From NCBI RefSeq assembly GCF_010993745.1, contig NZ_WOTN01000002.1:992001-1056000 (forward strand): DNA of 64,000 nucleotides. Direction: 5' to 3'. Position 1 is the first letter of the stretch. The number at the start of each line of letters is the position of its first letter. Of this stretch, positions 1 to 8,081 are shown one piece after another. The DNA is from Fodinicola acaciae. GTDB taxonomy: Bacteria; Actinomycetota; Actinomycetes; Mycobacteriales; HKI-0501. The notes beneath the pieces were generated by a model. The model saw only the letters and a program-made list of their open reading frames with translations, ran no database searches and was not told the DNA's origin. A program made the position numbers and the translations under genes.

Positions 1-12
1 AACCCTAGCTAT

Positions 13-125
13 GAGGCCGTCCAAAAGCTGTGGCGGCCGATAGCCGAGCCCAAACGCCGCCTGCCGGCACCGGCAGACGACGTTTGGATCTCGACTCTCG
101 ACCACCACAGCTTCCGGACGGCCTC
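13..125. repeat. Long imperfect inverted repeat with an internal hairpin
   Basis: Arms 13-56 and 81-125 are reverse complements over about 44 bases with few differences. Most differences are transitions that would form G-U pairs in a minus-strand transcript. The loop (57-80) holds a second small dyad (62-66 with 71-75). The structure ends 13 bases before the SDR gene. No T-run follows, and no clean target duplication flanks it, so terminator, MITE-like element and structured RNA all remain possible. Confidence 0.6.
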
Positions 126-137
126 TAAGGTCTGATC

Positions 138-911
138 ATGGAGCTTGGACTTGACGGCAAGGTGGCGCTGGTCGGCGGCGCGTCCAGCGGCATCGGTCTC
201 GGCATCGCGACGGCGCTCGCGGCCGAAGGCGTACGCGTGGCGCTCGGTGCGCGGCGAGCGGACCTGGTGCGCGCCGAGGCGGAGCGGCTCGACGGCGCGA
301 TTGGCGTCGACCTGGACGTACGCGACGCGGCCAGCACGAGCGCCGCGGTCACCGAGGTCACCGACCGGCTCGGACCGGTCGACATCCTGGTCCTCAACGG
401 CGGCGGACCGCCCCCGGCGACCGCGCTCGAGGTGACCGAGGAGATGGCGCGCGATGCCGCTGAGCTGCTGCTTTACGGCCATCTGCGGCTGGTGGCCGGT
501 TGCCTGCCGGGCATGCGCGAGCGCGGCTGGGGCCGGATCGTCGCGGTCAGCTCCACCTCGATCGACCAGCCGATCGAGAATCTCGCGACCTCCGGCATGT
601 TCCGCAGCGCGCTCGCCGCGTACCTGAAGATGCTCGCCGACCAGCTGGCGACCAGCGGCGTGACCGTCAACCTCCTGCTGCCCGGCCGCATCTCCACCGC
701 TCGTGTCGACGACATGGACAAACGCGCTGCTCAGGCGCACGACATCACGGTCGAGGAGGTGCAGTTCCGGTCGCAGCGGTCGATCCCCGCTGGCCGCTAT
801 GGGACCGTCCAGGAGTTCGCGTCGGCGGCCGCCTTCCTCTGCTCGGCCTCCGCCGCGTACATCACCGGCCAGCGTCTGCGCGTCGACGGAGGCCTCGTAC
901 GCGGCGTCTGA
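138..911 (+). CDS. SDR-family oxidoreductase, atypical BKR-like subgroup lacking the catalytic Tyr
   Basis: A 257-residue cytoplasmic protein with a Rossmann fold. The glycine-rich dinucleotide site GGASSGIG is at residues 13-20, NGGG at 87-90, the serine strand at 138-140 and a C-terminal DGGLVRGV tail. The usual YxxxK catalytic pair is missing: where Tyr should stand the sequence reads SGMFRSAL (about 152-159). This matches a known subgroup of beta-ketoacyl-ACP-reductase-like SDRs that lack a perfect catalytic tetrad, so the gene need not be damaged. It may bind NAD(P)H without classical SDR catalysis. The substrate cannot be told. The ATG at 138 puts the glycine motif at the normal distance from the N-terminus. 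Confidence 0.85.
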   Translation: MELGLDGKVALVGGASSGIGLGIATALAAEGVRVALGARRADLVRAEAERLDGAIGVDLDVRDAASTSAAVTEVTDRLGPVDILVLNGGGPPPATALEVTEEMARDAAELLLYGHLRLVAGCLPGMRERGWGRIVAVSSTSIDQPIENLATSGMFRSALAAYLKMLADQLATSGVTVNLLLPGRISTARVDDMDKRAAQAHDITVEEVQFRSQRSIPAGRYGTVQEFASAAAFLCSASAAYITGQRLRVDGGLVRGV

Positions 912-953
912 TTTCAGTTGTGACTGAAACTTGTAGCGACTAATGTAAGTCGG
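912..953 (+). promoter_or_regulatory. Promoter and operator for the GbsR/MarR-type regulator
   Basis: TTTCAGT (912-918) and ACTGAAA (923-929) form a perfect 7-base inverted repeat around TGTG. A -35-like TTGTGA (918-923) overlaps it. A -10-like TAATGT (941-946) follows after 17 bases. The GTG start at 954 is only 7 bases past the -10 and has no Shine-Dalgarno, so the mRNA is probably leaderless. The dyad over the -35 suggests autorepression by the regulator encoded next. Confidence 0.6.
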
Positions 954-1418
954 GTGGGCGAACCTGACCTCGAAGAGTTGCGCGCGTGGTCCGAGCAAGT
1001 GGCCACGTTCTTCGCCAGCATGGCCGGCTGGCCGCCGATCACCGGCCGGGTGCTCGGCTGGCTGATGGTGTGCGACCCGGCCGAGCAGTCGGCCGCCGAC
1101 ATCGTCGAGGCGACCGGCGCCAGCCGCGCGTCGCTGACCTCGACCATGCGGATGCTGGTCGCGTCCGGCATGGTGCGGCGGCTGACTCGCGCCGGCGGCC
1201 GTACGACGTATTTCCGCATCGACGACAACGCGTGGTCGCAGGTCCTGCGTCAGCGTTTCCAGTTGGTCGCGGCTTTCGCGAAAATCACCGGCGACGGCGT
1301 CCAGCTGCTCGGCGAGGGCTCGCCGCGATCCGCGCGCGTACGCGCCGCCCACGACATTTTCCGTTGGTTTGACCAGGAAATCGAACCGCTGTGGCGGCGT
1401 TATGAGGCAGGTAGATGA
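954..1418 (+). CDS. GbsR/MarR-family winged-helix transcriptional regulator
   Basis: A 154-residue DNA-binding protein. A winged helix-turn-helix lies at about residues 45-95 (SAADIVEATGASRASLTSTM, then the wing RAGGRTTYF), flanked by helices that would form the dimer interface. The N-terminal ELRAWSEQVATFFA segment and the overall length fit the GbsR branch of the MarR fold. The gene overlaps the following glycosyltransferase by four bases (ATGA), so the two are translationally coupled and the glycosyltransferase is the likely target. The palindrome at 912-929 is the probable operator. The inducer is unknown; a glycosylatable natural product is a reasonable guess. Confidence 0.85.
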   Translation: MGEPDLEELRAWSEQVATFFASMAGWPPITGRVLGWLMVCDPAEQSAADIVEATGASRASLTSTMRMLVASGMVRRLTRAGGRTTYFRIDDNAWSQVLRQRFQLVAAFAKITGDGVQLLGEGSPRSARVRAAHDIFRWFDQEIEPLWRRYEAGR

Positions 1419-2659
1419 AAATCGTCATCGTGGCGGTTGGATCGCGTGGCGACATCGCACCTTTCACCGGACTGGCCATGCGGCTGCGATCGGCCGGCCA
1501 TGACGTGGCGATCGCGACGCAGCGGATCTTCGCCGACACCGTACGCGCGACCGGATGCGAGTTTCGCGTTATTCCTGGCAACATCCAGGAACTGCTGGCC
1601 GCCAACGCGGAGTGGGCCGAGGCCGGCGGGGGACTGCGCGGCATAAAGGTGAATCTCCAGCTGAGCCGGCAGTTGATGGACGACGTGGCCGCCGGCATCG
1701 TGCCGGCCTGCGAAGGCGCCGATGTCTTGTTGCTGCAGCGGGCGGCGCAGGTGCACGGCTATCTGGTGGGTCGGGCGATGAGCATCCCGACGATCGGGCT
1801 GGAGCTGTTTCCGGGAGCGCCGACCGAGGAGTTCGCGCCGGCCGCGTACGGTGCGCGTTCGCTCGGAAAATGGGGAAACCGATCGCTGATTCGGCTGCTC
1901 GCGCGTATTCCCAACAATCTCGACGGACCGCTCAAGGATTTCTGCCGTACGCTGGGACTTCCGGCTCGCGGCGTCGGCGCGGTCCGGATCGAGATGACCG
2001 ACGATCGGCACTGGCCGCTGCTGCATGGTTTCAGTCCCGAGATCGTGCCGCGACCGGCGGACTGGCGGCCGGGGATAGAGGTGGTCGGCTATTGGTGGCC
2101 GGCCGAGTCGTCATGGACGCCGCCGGCCGAGCTGGTTTCCTTTCTGGCCGCCGGTCCGGCGCCGGTCTTCGTCGGTTTCGGCAGCATGGCTGGTGGTCAC
2201 GGCGGCAGCATCGGCGAAGTCGTTGCCGCGGCGGTGAGATCCGCCGGCGTGCGCGCCGTCGTCCAGGCTGGCTGGGCCGGGCTGGATGTGGCTGGCGACG
2301 ACATCCTGCGGATCGGCAGTGCGCCGCACGACTGGCTCTTTCCACGGATGGCGGCGGTCGTGCACCACTGCGGTGCCGGCACGACCGGAGCCGGCGTACG
2401 GGCCGCGGTGCCGGCCGTCGGTGTGCCGGTGATCGCCGACCAGCCGTTCTGGGCCGCACGGCTCGGCCGGTTGGGGGTCAGTCCCGGTGCCATCCGGCTC
2501 AGGGACCTGACCGCCGAGCCGCTGGCCGCGCTGATCCGGCAGGCTGTCGAGGATCCTTCGTACGCGGTCACGGCAAAAGCGCTGGCGGCGCGGGTCACCG
2601 CCGAGGATGGCGCCGCGGCGGTCATCGCCGCGGTCGACCGGGTGACCGCCGCGGCCTAG
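1415..2659 (+). CDS. GT1-family glycosyltransferase (MGT/UGT type)
   Basis: A 414-residue GT-B fold enzyme expected to move a sugar from a nucleotide donor to a small hydrophobic acceptor. The N-terminal half starts with MKIVIVAVGSRGDIAP, typical of macrolide/sterol glycosyltransferases. The C-terminal half carries the strand FVGFGSM (about 252-258) and the donor-site motif HHCGAGTTGAG (about 315-325), followed by VPVIADQPFWAARL. It has no signal peptide or membrane segment. It overlaps the upstream regulator by four bases and forms a two-gene inducible unit with it. A role in inactivating a macrolide-like compound or decorating a metabolite fits the context, but the acceptor is unknown. Confidence 0.85.
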   Translation: MKIVIVAVGSRGDIAPFTGLAMRLRSAGHDVAIATQRIFADTVRATGCEFRVIPGNIQELLAANAEWAEAGGGLRGIKVNLQLSRQLMDDVAAGIVPACEGADVLLLQRAAQVHGYLVGRAMSIPTIGLELFPGAPTEEFAPAAYGARSLGKWGNRSLIRLLARIPNNLDGPLKDFCRTLGLPARGVGAVRIEMTDDRHWPLLHGFSPEIVPRPADWRPGIEVVGYWWPAESSWTPPAELVSFLAAGPAPVFVGFGSMAGGHGGSIGEVVAAAVRSAGVRAVVQAGWAGLDVAGDDILRIGSAPHDWLFPRMAAVVHHCGAGTTGAGVRAAVPAVGVPVIADQPFWAARLGRLGVSPGAIRLRDLTAEPLAALIRQAVEDPSYAVTAKALAARVTAEDGAAAVIAAVDRVTAAA

Positions 2660-2708
2660 AACGGTCGATCCTATTGCCTATCGGATCTTTCCGATCGAAG
2701 ATGGCTCA

Positions 2709-4922
2709 ATGGTGTCTCGGCGTACGTTCCTCGGTGCGACCTCCGCGCTGGTCGGTGTGGCAGGCGCTGGCCTGCCGGTGCGCTGGCCAGCCGGCGTACA
2801 CGCCGACATTGTGGCCGATGCCGCGATGGTCTGGAAGCGGCCGCCGGCCAGCTGGCAGGATGCTCCGTTTCTCGGCAACGGTTTGCTCGGCGTGCAGGTC
2901 TATCGAGGTGCCGGCAACAGCCTGACTTTCATGCTCAGCCACACCAAAGTCATCGACCAGCGCCCGCAGTGGGTCGCCGCCGTCGGCCTGTCGCGGCTGC
3001 CGATCGGCTCACTTGCTCTCATTTTCCAGGGAAGCATCACGGCGGTCGACTGGACCCTCGACCTGTGGAATGCCGAGCTGACCGGCACGGTGACCACGAC
3101 GCGGGGAAGCACGTCTTTCGCGGCACTGGTGCAAAACGACCGCGGCATCCTGCTCGTCGAGCTGGTGCCGAGCGATGGCGAACGAGACGCCGCGTGGACG
3201 TTCACGCCGTTGCCGGCGGCCACGACCCGCAACCCCAAGCCGCCGGACTATGCCGGCAATCCGCCGGTGAATCTCGGCGACGGCTATGCCGAGCAGCCGC
3301 TGTCGGCTGGCGGCGGCTACACGACTGCTTGGCAAGAAAGGCAGATCGGTACGCGCCGCCTGCTGGCCGCGACAGTGAACTACGGGTTTCCGTCCACGAC
3401 AGGCAAAGCCCAGGCGATCGCCAGCGTACGATCAGCGCTTTCCACGTACGAGCCGCTGATCGTCAAGCACCGGCGTTGGTGGAACGCCTTTTACGTGCGC
3501 AGCCTGGTGTCGGTGCCCGACAAGAAGATCCAGCGGTTCTACTGGATCCAGCTCTACAAGACGGCCGCGGCGACCAGAGCCGATGCGCCGGTGGTCACCG
3601 AGTGGGGACCCTGGTTTCCGGCCAAAGGCAACAACTGGACCGCCGTCTGGTGGAATCTCAACGTCCAGATCGCATACTGGCACATCCAGGGCTCCAACCA
3701 TCACGAGCTCGACGCGGTCACGAACACGCTGTACCGCTCGCGCGAGAACCTGGCGCTGTCGGTGCCGGAGGAATATCGCGACGGGCAGTCCTACGCACTC
3801 GCGCATCCGTCCGACTGGCTGCTGCGACCCGGCGCGAAGACCGTCGGAATCCCCGGTACGAGCACGAAAACCGACAACACCGGCAACCTGATCTGGGCTG
3901 TGCACAACGTCTGGCTGACCTATCGGCACACGATGGACCGGCGGATCCTGGGTGAGATCATCGTGCCGATCCTGAGCAAGGCGGTGAACTTCTACGCGCA
4001 TTTCCTTTCCCCGCAGGCAGACGGATATCTGCATTTGGCGCTGACGAGGTCGCCGGAGTACGCCGACGCCGAGGACTGCACGTACGACCTGTCGCTGATC
4101 CGCTGGGCCTGCCGGACATTGGTGGCCGCTGGCGCTGAGCCGATCCAGCGATGGCGCGACATTCTGGTGAAGCTGGTGCCATATCACCGCGACGCGACCG
4201 GCGTGATGATCGGCAAGGACGTACCGCTGTCGAGCTCGCATCGGCATTTCTCGCATTTGTTGTGGCTCTATCCGCTGCAGGAGGCGAGCGATCCAGCGCT
4301 CATGCGGCAGAGTTTCGACCACTGGGCCGGCATGCAGAGCCTGTGGCACGGCTACAGCCTGGCCGTCGCATCATCGATGGCGTCGGTGATGAACTCGCCG
4401 GAGGAAGCACTGCGATATCTGCGTGCCTTCATCGACGGCACGGTCATCGGCGACACACAGATCACGCCGAACACCATGTATCGCGAGGGCAACAACTTCG
4501 CGCTGGAGAGTCCCCTCACCGGCGCGCAGTCGCTGCTGGACATGGTGTCGCAGAGTGCACACGGCGTCGTGAAGGTCTTTCCGTCGATATCGGCGAGCTG
4601 GCCGGAGGCCAGCATCCAGAACATCCGCTGCCAAGGTGCGTTTTTGCTGGATGCGTCGAGGAAAGCCGGCGCTACGGAGTGGGTCAGGATCCGCAGTGAG
4701 GCCGGCGCAGCGCTCGTCCTGCAGCACGGCATAGCCGGCGACATCGACGTACGCGACGAAAACGGCCGCCGCCTGCCGTGGAAACCGGCTGGCGACGGCC
4801 GGATTTCGGTGCCGCTGCGGCAAGGCCGCAGCGCGGTTGTCAGCCGTCGAGGCGAGCGGCCGGATCCGCGACCCCGTGACGTGCCGGCGTCGGAGCCGGC
4901 GCCACCGTGGGGCCTGCCGTAG
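2709..4922 (+). CDS. Secreted GH95-like glycoside hydrolase with Tat signal
   Basis: A 737-residue secreted protein. The N-terminus has a twin-arginine signal (SRRTFLGATSALVGVAGAG) ending near residue 33. The catalytic region resembles GH95 (alpha-L-fucosidase/galactosidase) enzymes: FLGNGLLG near the start of the mature protein, GNNWTAVWWNLNVQIAYW in the (alpha/alpha)6 barrel and HRHFSHLLWLYPLQE further on, matching the family's HRHxSHLyxLYP block. The substrate is not certain, because the family acts on fucosides and L-galactosides. The last 83 bases overlap the convergent efflux gene, and the low-complexity Pro/Arg tail there is probably dispensable. Confidence 0.75.
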   Translation: MVSRRTFLGATSALVGVAGAGLPVRWPAGVHADIVADAAMVWKRPPASWQDAPFLGNGLLGVQVYRGAGNSLTFMLSHTKVIDQRPQWVAAVGLSRLPIGSLALIFQGSITAVDWTLDLWNAELTGTVTTTRGSTSFAALVQNDRGILLVELVPSDGERDAAWTFTPLPAATTRNPKPPDYAGNPPVNLGDGYAEQPLSAGGGYTTAWQERQIGTRRLLAATVNYGFPSTTGKAQAIASVRSALSTYEPLIVKHRRWWNAFYVRSLVSVPDKKIQRFYWIQLYKTAAATRADAPVVTEWGPWFPAKGNNWTAVWWNLNVQIAYWHIQGSNHHELDAVTNTLYRSRENLALSVPEEYRDGQSYALAHPSDWLLRPGAKTVGIPGTSTKTDNTGNLIWAVHNVWLTYRHTMDRRILGEIIVPILSKAVNFYAHFLSPQADGYLHLALTRSPEYADAEDCTYDLSLIRWACRTLVAAGAEPIQRWRDILVKLVPYHRDATGVMIGKDVPLSSSHRHFSHLLWLYPLQEASDPALMRQSFDHWAGMQSLWHGYSLAVASSMASVMNSPEEALRYLRAFIDGTVIGDTQITPNTMYREGNNFALESPLTGAQSLLDMVSQSAHGVVKVFPSISASWPEASIQNIRCQGAFLLDASRKAGATEWVRIRSEAGAALVLQHGIAGDIDVRDENGRRLPWKPAGDGRISVPLRQGRSAVVSRRGERPDPRPRDVPASEPAPPWGLP

Positions 4923-6279
4923 CGACGAAGTCCTTCGTACGGATCAACCCGAAGGCGGCGACGCCGCTGACGACGGCCACGACGCCGCTGGTCAGCAGAA
5001 GTTCGTTGAGAGCGGTCGGAAAACCGCTGCCGGTGCGCATCGAGGCCGAGAACATCGTGCCGTACAAGGCAATGCCGACCGCGATGCCGAGCTGTCGGAA
5101 GGTCTGGTTGATGCCGGAGGCCATGCCGGAGCGGTGCACCGGCACCACACCGACGGCGGTCGAGCTGAGCGGCGGCGCGACCAGACCGATGCCGACGCCG
5201 GAAATGACGAGTCCTGGCACCAGATGTGTCCAGTCGGAGCGCGCGTCCAGGCCGAGCATCGCCAGCAGGCCGATGCCTTCCAGCACCAGGCCCGGGCCGA
5301 TCAGCCAGCGCACCGGCAGCTGGCTGGACAACCGGCCGGCGACCGTCGCGGCGATGACCGAGCCGGCCGACACGATCAGCAGCCGCAGGCCGGTGCCGAA
5401 CGCGCTGATGCCGAGGCCGCTCTGCAGGTAGAGGACGATGTAGAGAAACATCGCGTTCAACGCGCCGTTCATGGCGAAGGCGGCGACCGAGCCGCCGAGA
5501 AATGTGGGCGTACGCAACAAAGACAGGTCGAACATCGGCTCGCGTACGCGCGACTGGATCACCACGAAGGCGGTCAGGAAGACCGCGGCCAGGCCGAAAC
5601 AGACGATTACGCCGGCCTCGGTCCAGCCGGTGTCGGTGGCGCGGATCAGGCCGTACACGAGGCTGAAAAGGCCTGCGGTGAAGGAAACCACACCAGGCCA
5701 GTCGATCCGCGCGGCGTGCGGCGAACGTGACTCGTCGACCATGAACGCCGCGATGGCGATGGTGAGGGCACCGATCGGCAGGTTGACGAGGAAAATGCCA
5801 CGCCAGCCGATGCCGGTCGCGATCGCGCCGCCGACGAGCGGACCGAGCGCGGTGGCCATGCCGGCCACCGCACCCCACACACCGAAGGCCATGCCGCGTT
5901 CTTTACCCTGGAACGTGCTTGCCAGCAATGCCAACGAAGTCGGAAACACGATCGCCCCGCCGACACCCTGCACCGCACGCGCCGCGATCAGCATCAACGG
6001 ACTGCCGGCGACGCCGCAAATCAACGACGCCAGTGTGAAAATCGCCAGCCCGACAAGGAAAACTCTGCGCCGGCCACACCGGTCGGCGAACGAGCCGGCG
6101 GTCAGCAGCAACGCGGCCAGTGTCAGCGCGTACGCGTCGGTGACCCACTGCAGGTCGCTCAGCTTTGCCGTCAGGCCGTGCTGGATGTCCGGCAGTGCGA
6201 CATTGACGATCGTGACGTCGAGCAGCAACATGAAAGACGCCGCGCAGACGACCGTCAACGTCCACGATTTGCGGCTCAT
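4840..6279 (-). CDS. DHA2-family (EmrB/QacA) MFS drug efflux transporter
   Basis: A 479-residue integral membrane protein with about 14 hydrophobic segments. The first helix contains LDVTIVNVALP, the DHA2 signature, and ADRCGRRRVF follows helix 2-3. It is expected to export toxic compounds by proton antiport. I place the start at the ATG at 6279, which overlaps the VOC gene stop by four bases (ATGA), rather than at an upstream ATG at 6297 inside the VOC gene. It is the last gene of a three-gene minus-strand operon (RHH regulator, VOC protein, pump), an arrangement suggesting sequestration plus export of one compound. Its 3' end overlaps the convergent GH95-like gene. Confidence 0.88.
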   Translation of the reverse strand: MSRKSWTLTVVCAASFMLLLDVTIVNVALPDIQHGLTAKLSDLQWVTDAYALTLAALLLTAGSFADRCGRRRVFLVGLAIFTLASLICGVAGSPLMLIAARAVQGVGGAIVFPTSLALLASTFQGKERGMAFGVWGAVAGMATALGPLVGGAIATGIGWRGIFLVNLPIGALTIAIAAFMVDESRSPHAARIDWPGVVSFTAGLFSLVYGLIRATDTGWTEAGVIVCFGLAAVFLTAFVVIQSRVREPMFDLSLLRTPTFLGGSVAAFAMNGALNAMFLYIVLYLQSGLGISAFGTGLRLLIVSAGSVIAATVAGRLSSQLPVRWLIGPGLVLEGIGLLAMLGLDARSDWTHLVPGLVISGVGIGLVAPPLSSTAVGVVPVHRSGMASGINQTFRQLGIAVGIALYGTMFSASMRTGSGFPTALNELLLTSGVVAVVSGVAAFGLIRTKDFVATAGPTVAPAPTPARHGVADPAARLDG

Positions 6280-6605
6280 TTGGCTTCGATGCTCCACAGC
6301 CGGCCGTCCGGGTCGCGTACGGTCATCCGCTTGGCGCCGTAATGCGTGTCCTCGAACGGCGTCACCACGTCCACGTCCGGCTGGAACGAGCCGGGATCGG
6401 TGACCTTCAGCACGAGCTGCATCTGCGGTTGCTGACTTTCCGGCACCTCGACCAACACCAGGTAGGGCGCGGTGCCGTTCTGCAGCACGCCGGAGCCGTC
6501 GTCGGACGAGAACCGCACCTCATAGCCGAGCTTCTGGAAGAACTTCGCCGACTTTCCCCAGTTGTGCGTCTCCAGGAAAACGCCTTCGATGCCTTCGGTG
6601 GTCAT
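6276..6605 (-). CDS. VOC-superfamily (glyoxalase/bleomycin-resistance fold) protein
   Basis: A 109-residue single-unit VOC protein with paired beta-alpha-beta-beta-beta modules: GVFLETHNWGKSAKFFQKLG at the start, and RMTVRDPDGRLWSIEAK at the end, where the terminal Glu is the usual metal ligand. Members act as metal-dependent enzymes or as drug-binding proteins. The position between an RHH protein (one base upstream) and a DHA2 pump (four-base overlap) favours a role in drug resistance. The start ATG at 6605 is preceded by AAGGAGA within the end of the upstream gene. Confidence 0.8.
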   Translation of the reverse strand: MTTEGIEGVFLETHNWGKSAKFFQKLGYEVRFSSDDGSGVLQNGTAPYLVLVEVPESQQPQMQLVLKVTDPGSFQPDVDVVTPFEDTHYGAKRMTVRDPDGRLWSIEAK

Positions 6606-6606
6606 G

Positions 6607-6780
6607 TCATTTCTCCTTGTTCGAGGTGGTGGCGAGATAGCCGCGAAGAGCGTCGGTGACCAGCGCGGAGAGTGACATCTCCGCCTCGATGGCGTGGTGC
6701 TTGAGCTGCTTGATCAGCTCCACCGGCAGATACACCTTGAACTGCTTCACGTCCTCGGTCACAAGGTCCAATGCTAGCAT
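6607..6780 (-). CDS. Small ribbon-helix-helix (CopG/Arc-type) DNA-binding protein
   Basis: A 57-residue protein starting [20 protein letters not shown] beta strand (VKQFKVYLP, 11-19) is followed by two helices ([15 protein letters not shown] and [14 protein letters not shown]), the compact RHH fold of CopG/Arc repressors and antitoxins. No toxin gene follows. A VOC protein and an efflux pump come next, with only one base between the stop at 6607 and the VOC ATG. It is therefore best read as the autoregulated repressor of this resistance operon. The start codon lies inside a perfect palindrome that could be its own operator. Confidence 0.75.
   Translation of the reverse strand: MLALDLVTEDVKQFKVYLPVELIKQLKHHAIEAEMSLSALVTDALRGYLATTSNKEK
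6771..6780. promoter_or_regulatory. Perfect palindrome ATGCTAGCAT over the RHH start codon
   Basis: A 10-base perfect palindrome that includes the ATG of the RHH gene. RHH repressors bind short palindromes as dimers of dimers, so this is a candidate autoregulatory operator. If the transcript is leaderless or has a very short leader, binding here would directly block the operon. No experimental support is possible from sequence. Confidence 0.4.
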
Positions 6781-7217
6781 CCTATGTCAGTACCGTAAAC
6801 GGGGCGGCGGGTTTCCGGTCGCGTTGGGACTGATCGAGGCCGGCGCTACGACGGTCGCTCGGCGCCCGTGGGACTCGGCCCGAGGTTGCGGGGAGGTCGT
6901 CGAATTTGTCCAGTGCAGGTGTCAAAAGCGGAAAGTCGTGGTGGAGCGCGCCGGCCAGAATCCGGTCCAGCGGAACGCGCCAGCCATTCACGCTGGTACT
7001 GGGCAGTCAAGCATTACCTGATCACGACCGCCTATGGCATGTCAGGATCGCCGTGTTGTGCGCATGACGATAGGCCGGCCGTGGATGCGCCGCTGGCGTA
7101 CCAGTATTGAGGTCGCCAGGTGTGCAACGGGACTGGCTGGTGGCGGTGGCTACCGAGAACCGACGCGAGGGGTCGCTTTTCGGGTGCGGACAGGCGCAGG
7201 CAAGATGCTGGGTCGGC
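6781..7217. other. Intergenic stretch without a convincing gene
   Basis: About 440 bases between the RHH gene start and the HNH remnant. Short open frames exist on both strands but none has a ribosome-binding site, a domain or convincing codon use. The right part is likely eroded flank of the degenerate mobile and HNH sequence next to it. It must also contain the promoter for the minus-strand RHH-VOC-MFS operon near 6781-6830. Confidence 0.5.
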
Positions 7218-7610
7218 TCAGCATTTCATGCTGTAGCGGGCGTGCCGTATCGGCGTGCGGGTCGGGTCGATGAACGCTGGTGGGATGAAGTACGGGATCC
7301 CTCCGCGCATTTTGATTTTCCATTTGCGAATGGTGCACGATTTGGTGATGTGCGAAGCACAGCAGCACGAGGTTGTGGAGCTTGGTTTCTCCGCCGAAAC
7401 GCACAAAGCGTACGTGGTGGCCTTCGCACCAGTGCGCCTGGCGATCGCACCCCGGGAAGGCGCATCCGACATCGCGCAGGATCAGTGCGCGCCGTAGCGC
7501 GGGGCTGATGGTTCGTGTGCTGGTGCCGATGTCCAGCGGCATGCTGCGTCCGCCGATCACCGCCGGGTCGACCAGGCTGATCGCATCACCCATAGTCGAG
7601 ACGCATGTTC
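7218..7610 (-). pseudogene. Remnant of a DUF222/HNH endonuclease gene, frameshifted
   Basis: The minus strand encodes the C-terminal part of a DUF222-HNH protein. The block PALRRALILRDVGCAFPGCD is followed by HWCEGHHVRF and LVLLCFAHHQIVHH, which is the HNH core. Near 7325-7340 the match leaves this frame and resumes in another as MRGGIPYFIPPAFIDPTRTP, the usual family C-terminus, ending at 7218. The N-terminal DUF222 domain is absent. Truncation plus frameshift make it a dead fragment. Such genes are repetitive in actinobacterial genomes and often sit at recombination scars. Confidence 0.75.
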
Positions 7611-7769
7611 CCATGATATCACCTGCAAACGGTGATTCCAAACCAGGTTTCGGCTCTCTGCGTAAGAAAGTCGGAGCGGTTTTGGTTTTGGCCCACTTTC
7701 CGAGATGGATTCCGGCCCTACAGCCATTCCCTGGAGGAGATCGAAGTTCGCCAGAATCGACCCGCTCTC

Positions 7770-8035
7770 TAGGCGCCACCGGTTGGCCACCTGCACCGCT
7801 GTTGGAGCCCTCGTCCTCGCGCCGCAGCGTACGCGCCGGCGGTCTCTGCAGATCAGTTCGGTCCCAGGGTGTTTGCGCATCCAGTCGGCGAATGTATCCG
7901 CTTCCCGGTCAGGAAGCAGATCGACCGGCATCCCCAGTGTGTCGGTGAGCCGGGCTCTGGCGCAGTAACGGTGTCGACGCAGGTCCGCGCCGGACAATCG
8001 TTGTTGTCACAGAAGACCAGGCACCCCCGGCTCAG
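7770..8035 (-). pseudogene. Degenerate ISL3-family transposase fragment
   Basis: Two pieces of an ISL3 transposase can be read on the minus strand. One is the N-terminal zinc-finger segment, [13 protein letters not shown] (about 8015-7975). The other is the segment before the first catalytic Asp, [21 protein letters not shown], continuing to [13 protein letters not shown] (about 7928-7773). They lie in different frames and the intervening region is deleted. No terminal repeats could be assigned with confidence. Together with the neighbouring HNH remnant this marks an old insertion scar between the efflux operon and the GH31 gene. Confidence 0.65.
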
Positions 8036-8081
8036 GCTGCCTCCAACGTCACTTGCGGGCGGCGGGAGTGGGATTTGGCGG

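Noticed and set aside
9-1352. A 447-codon open frame on the minus strand
   Set aside because: It is antisense to the SDR and regulator genes, shows Arg/Gly-rich low-complexity sequence and has no domain. High-GC shadow frame.
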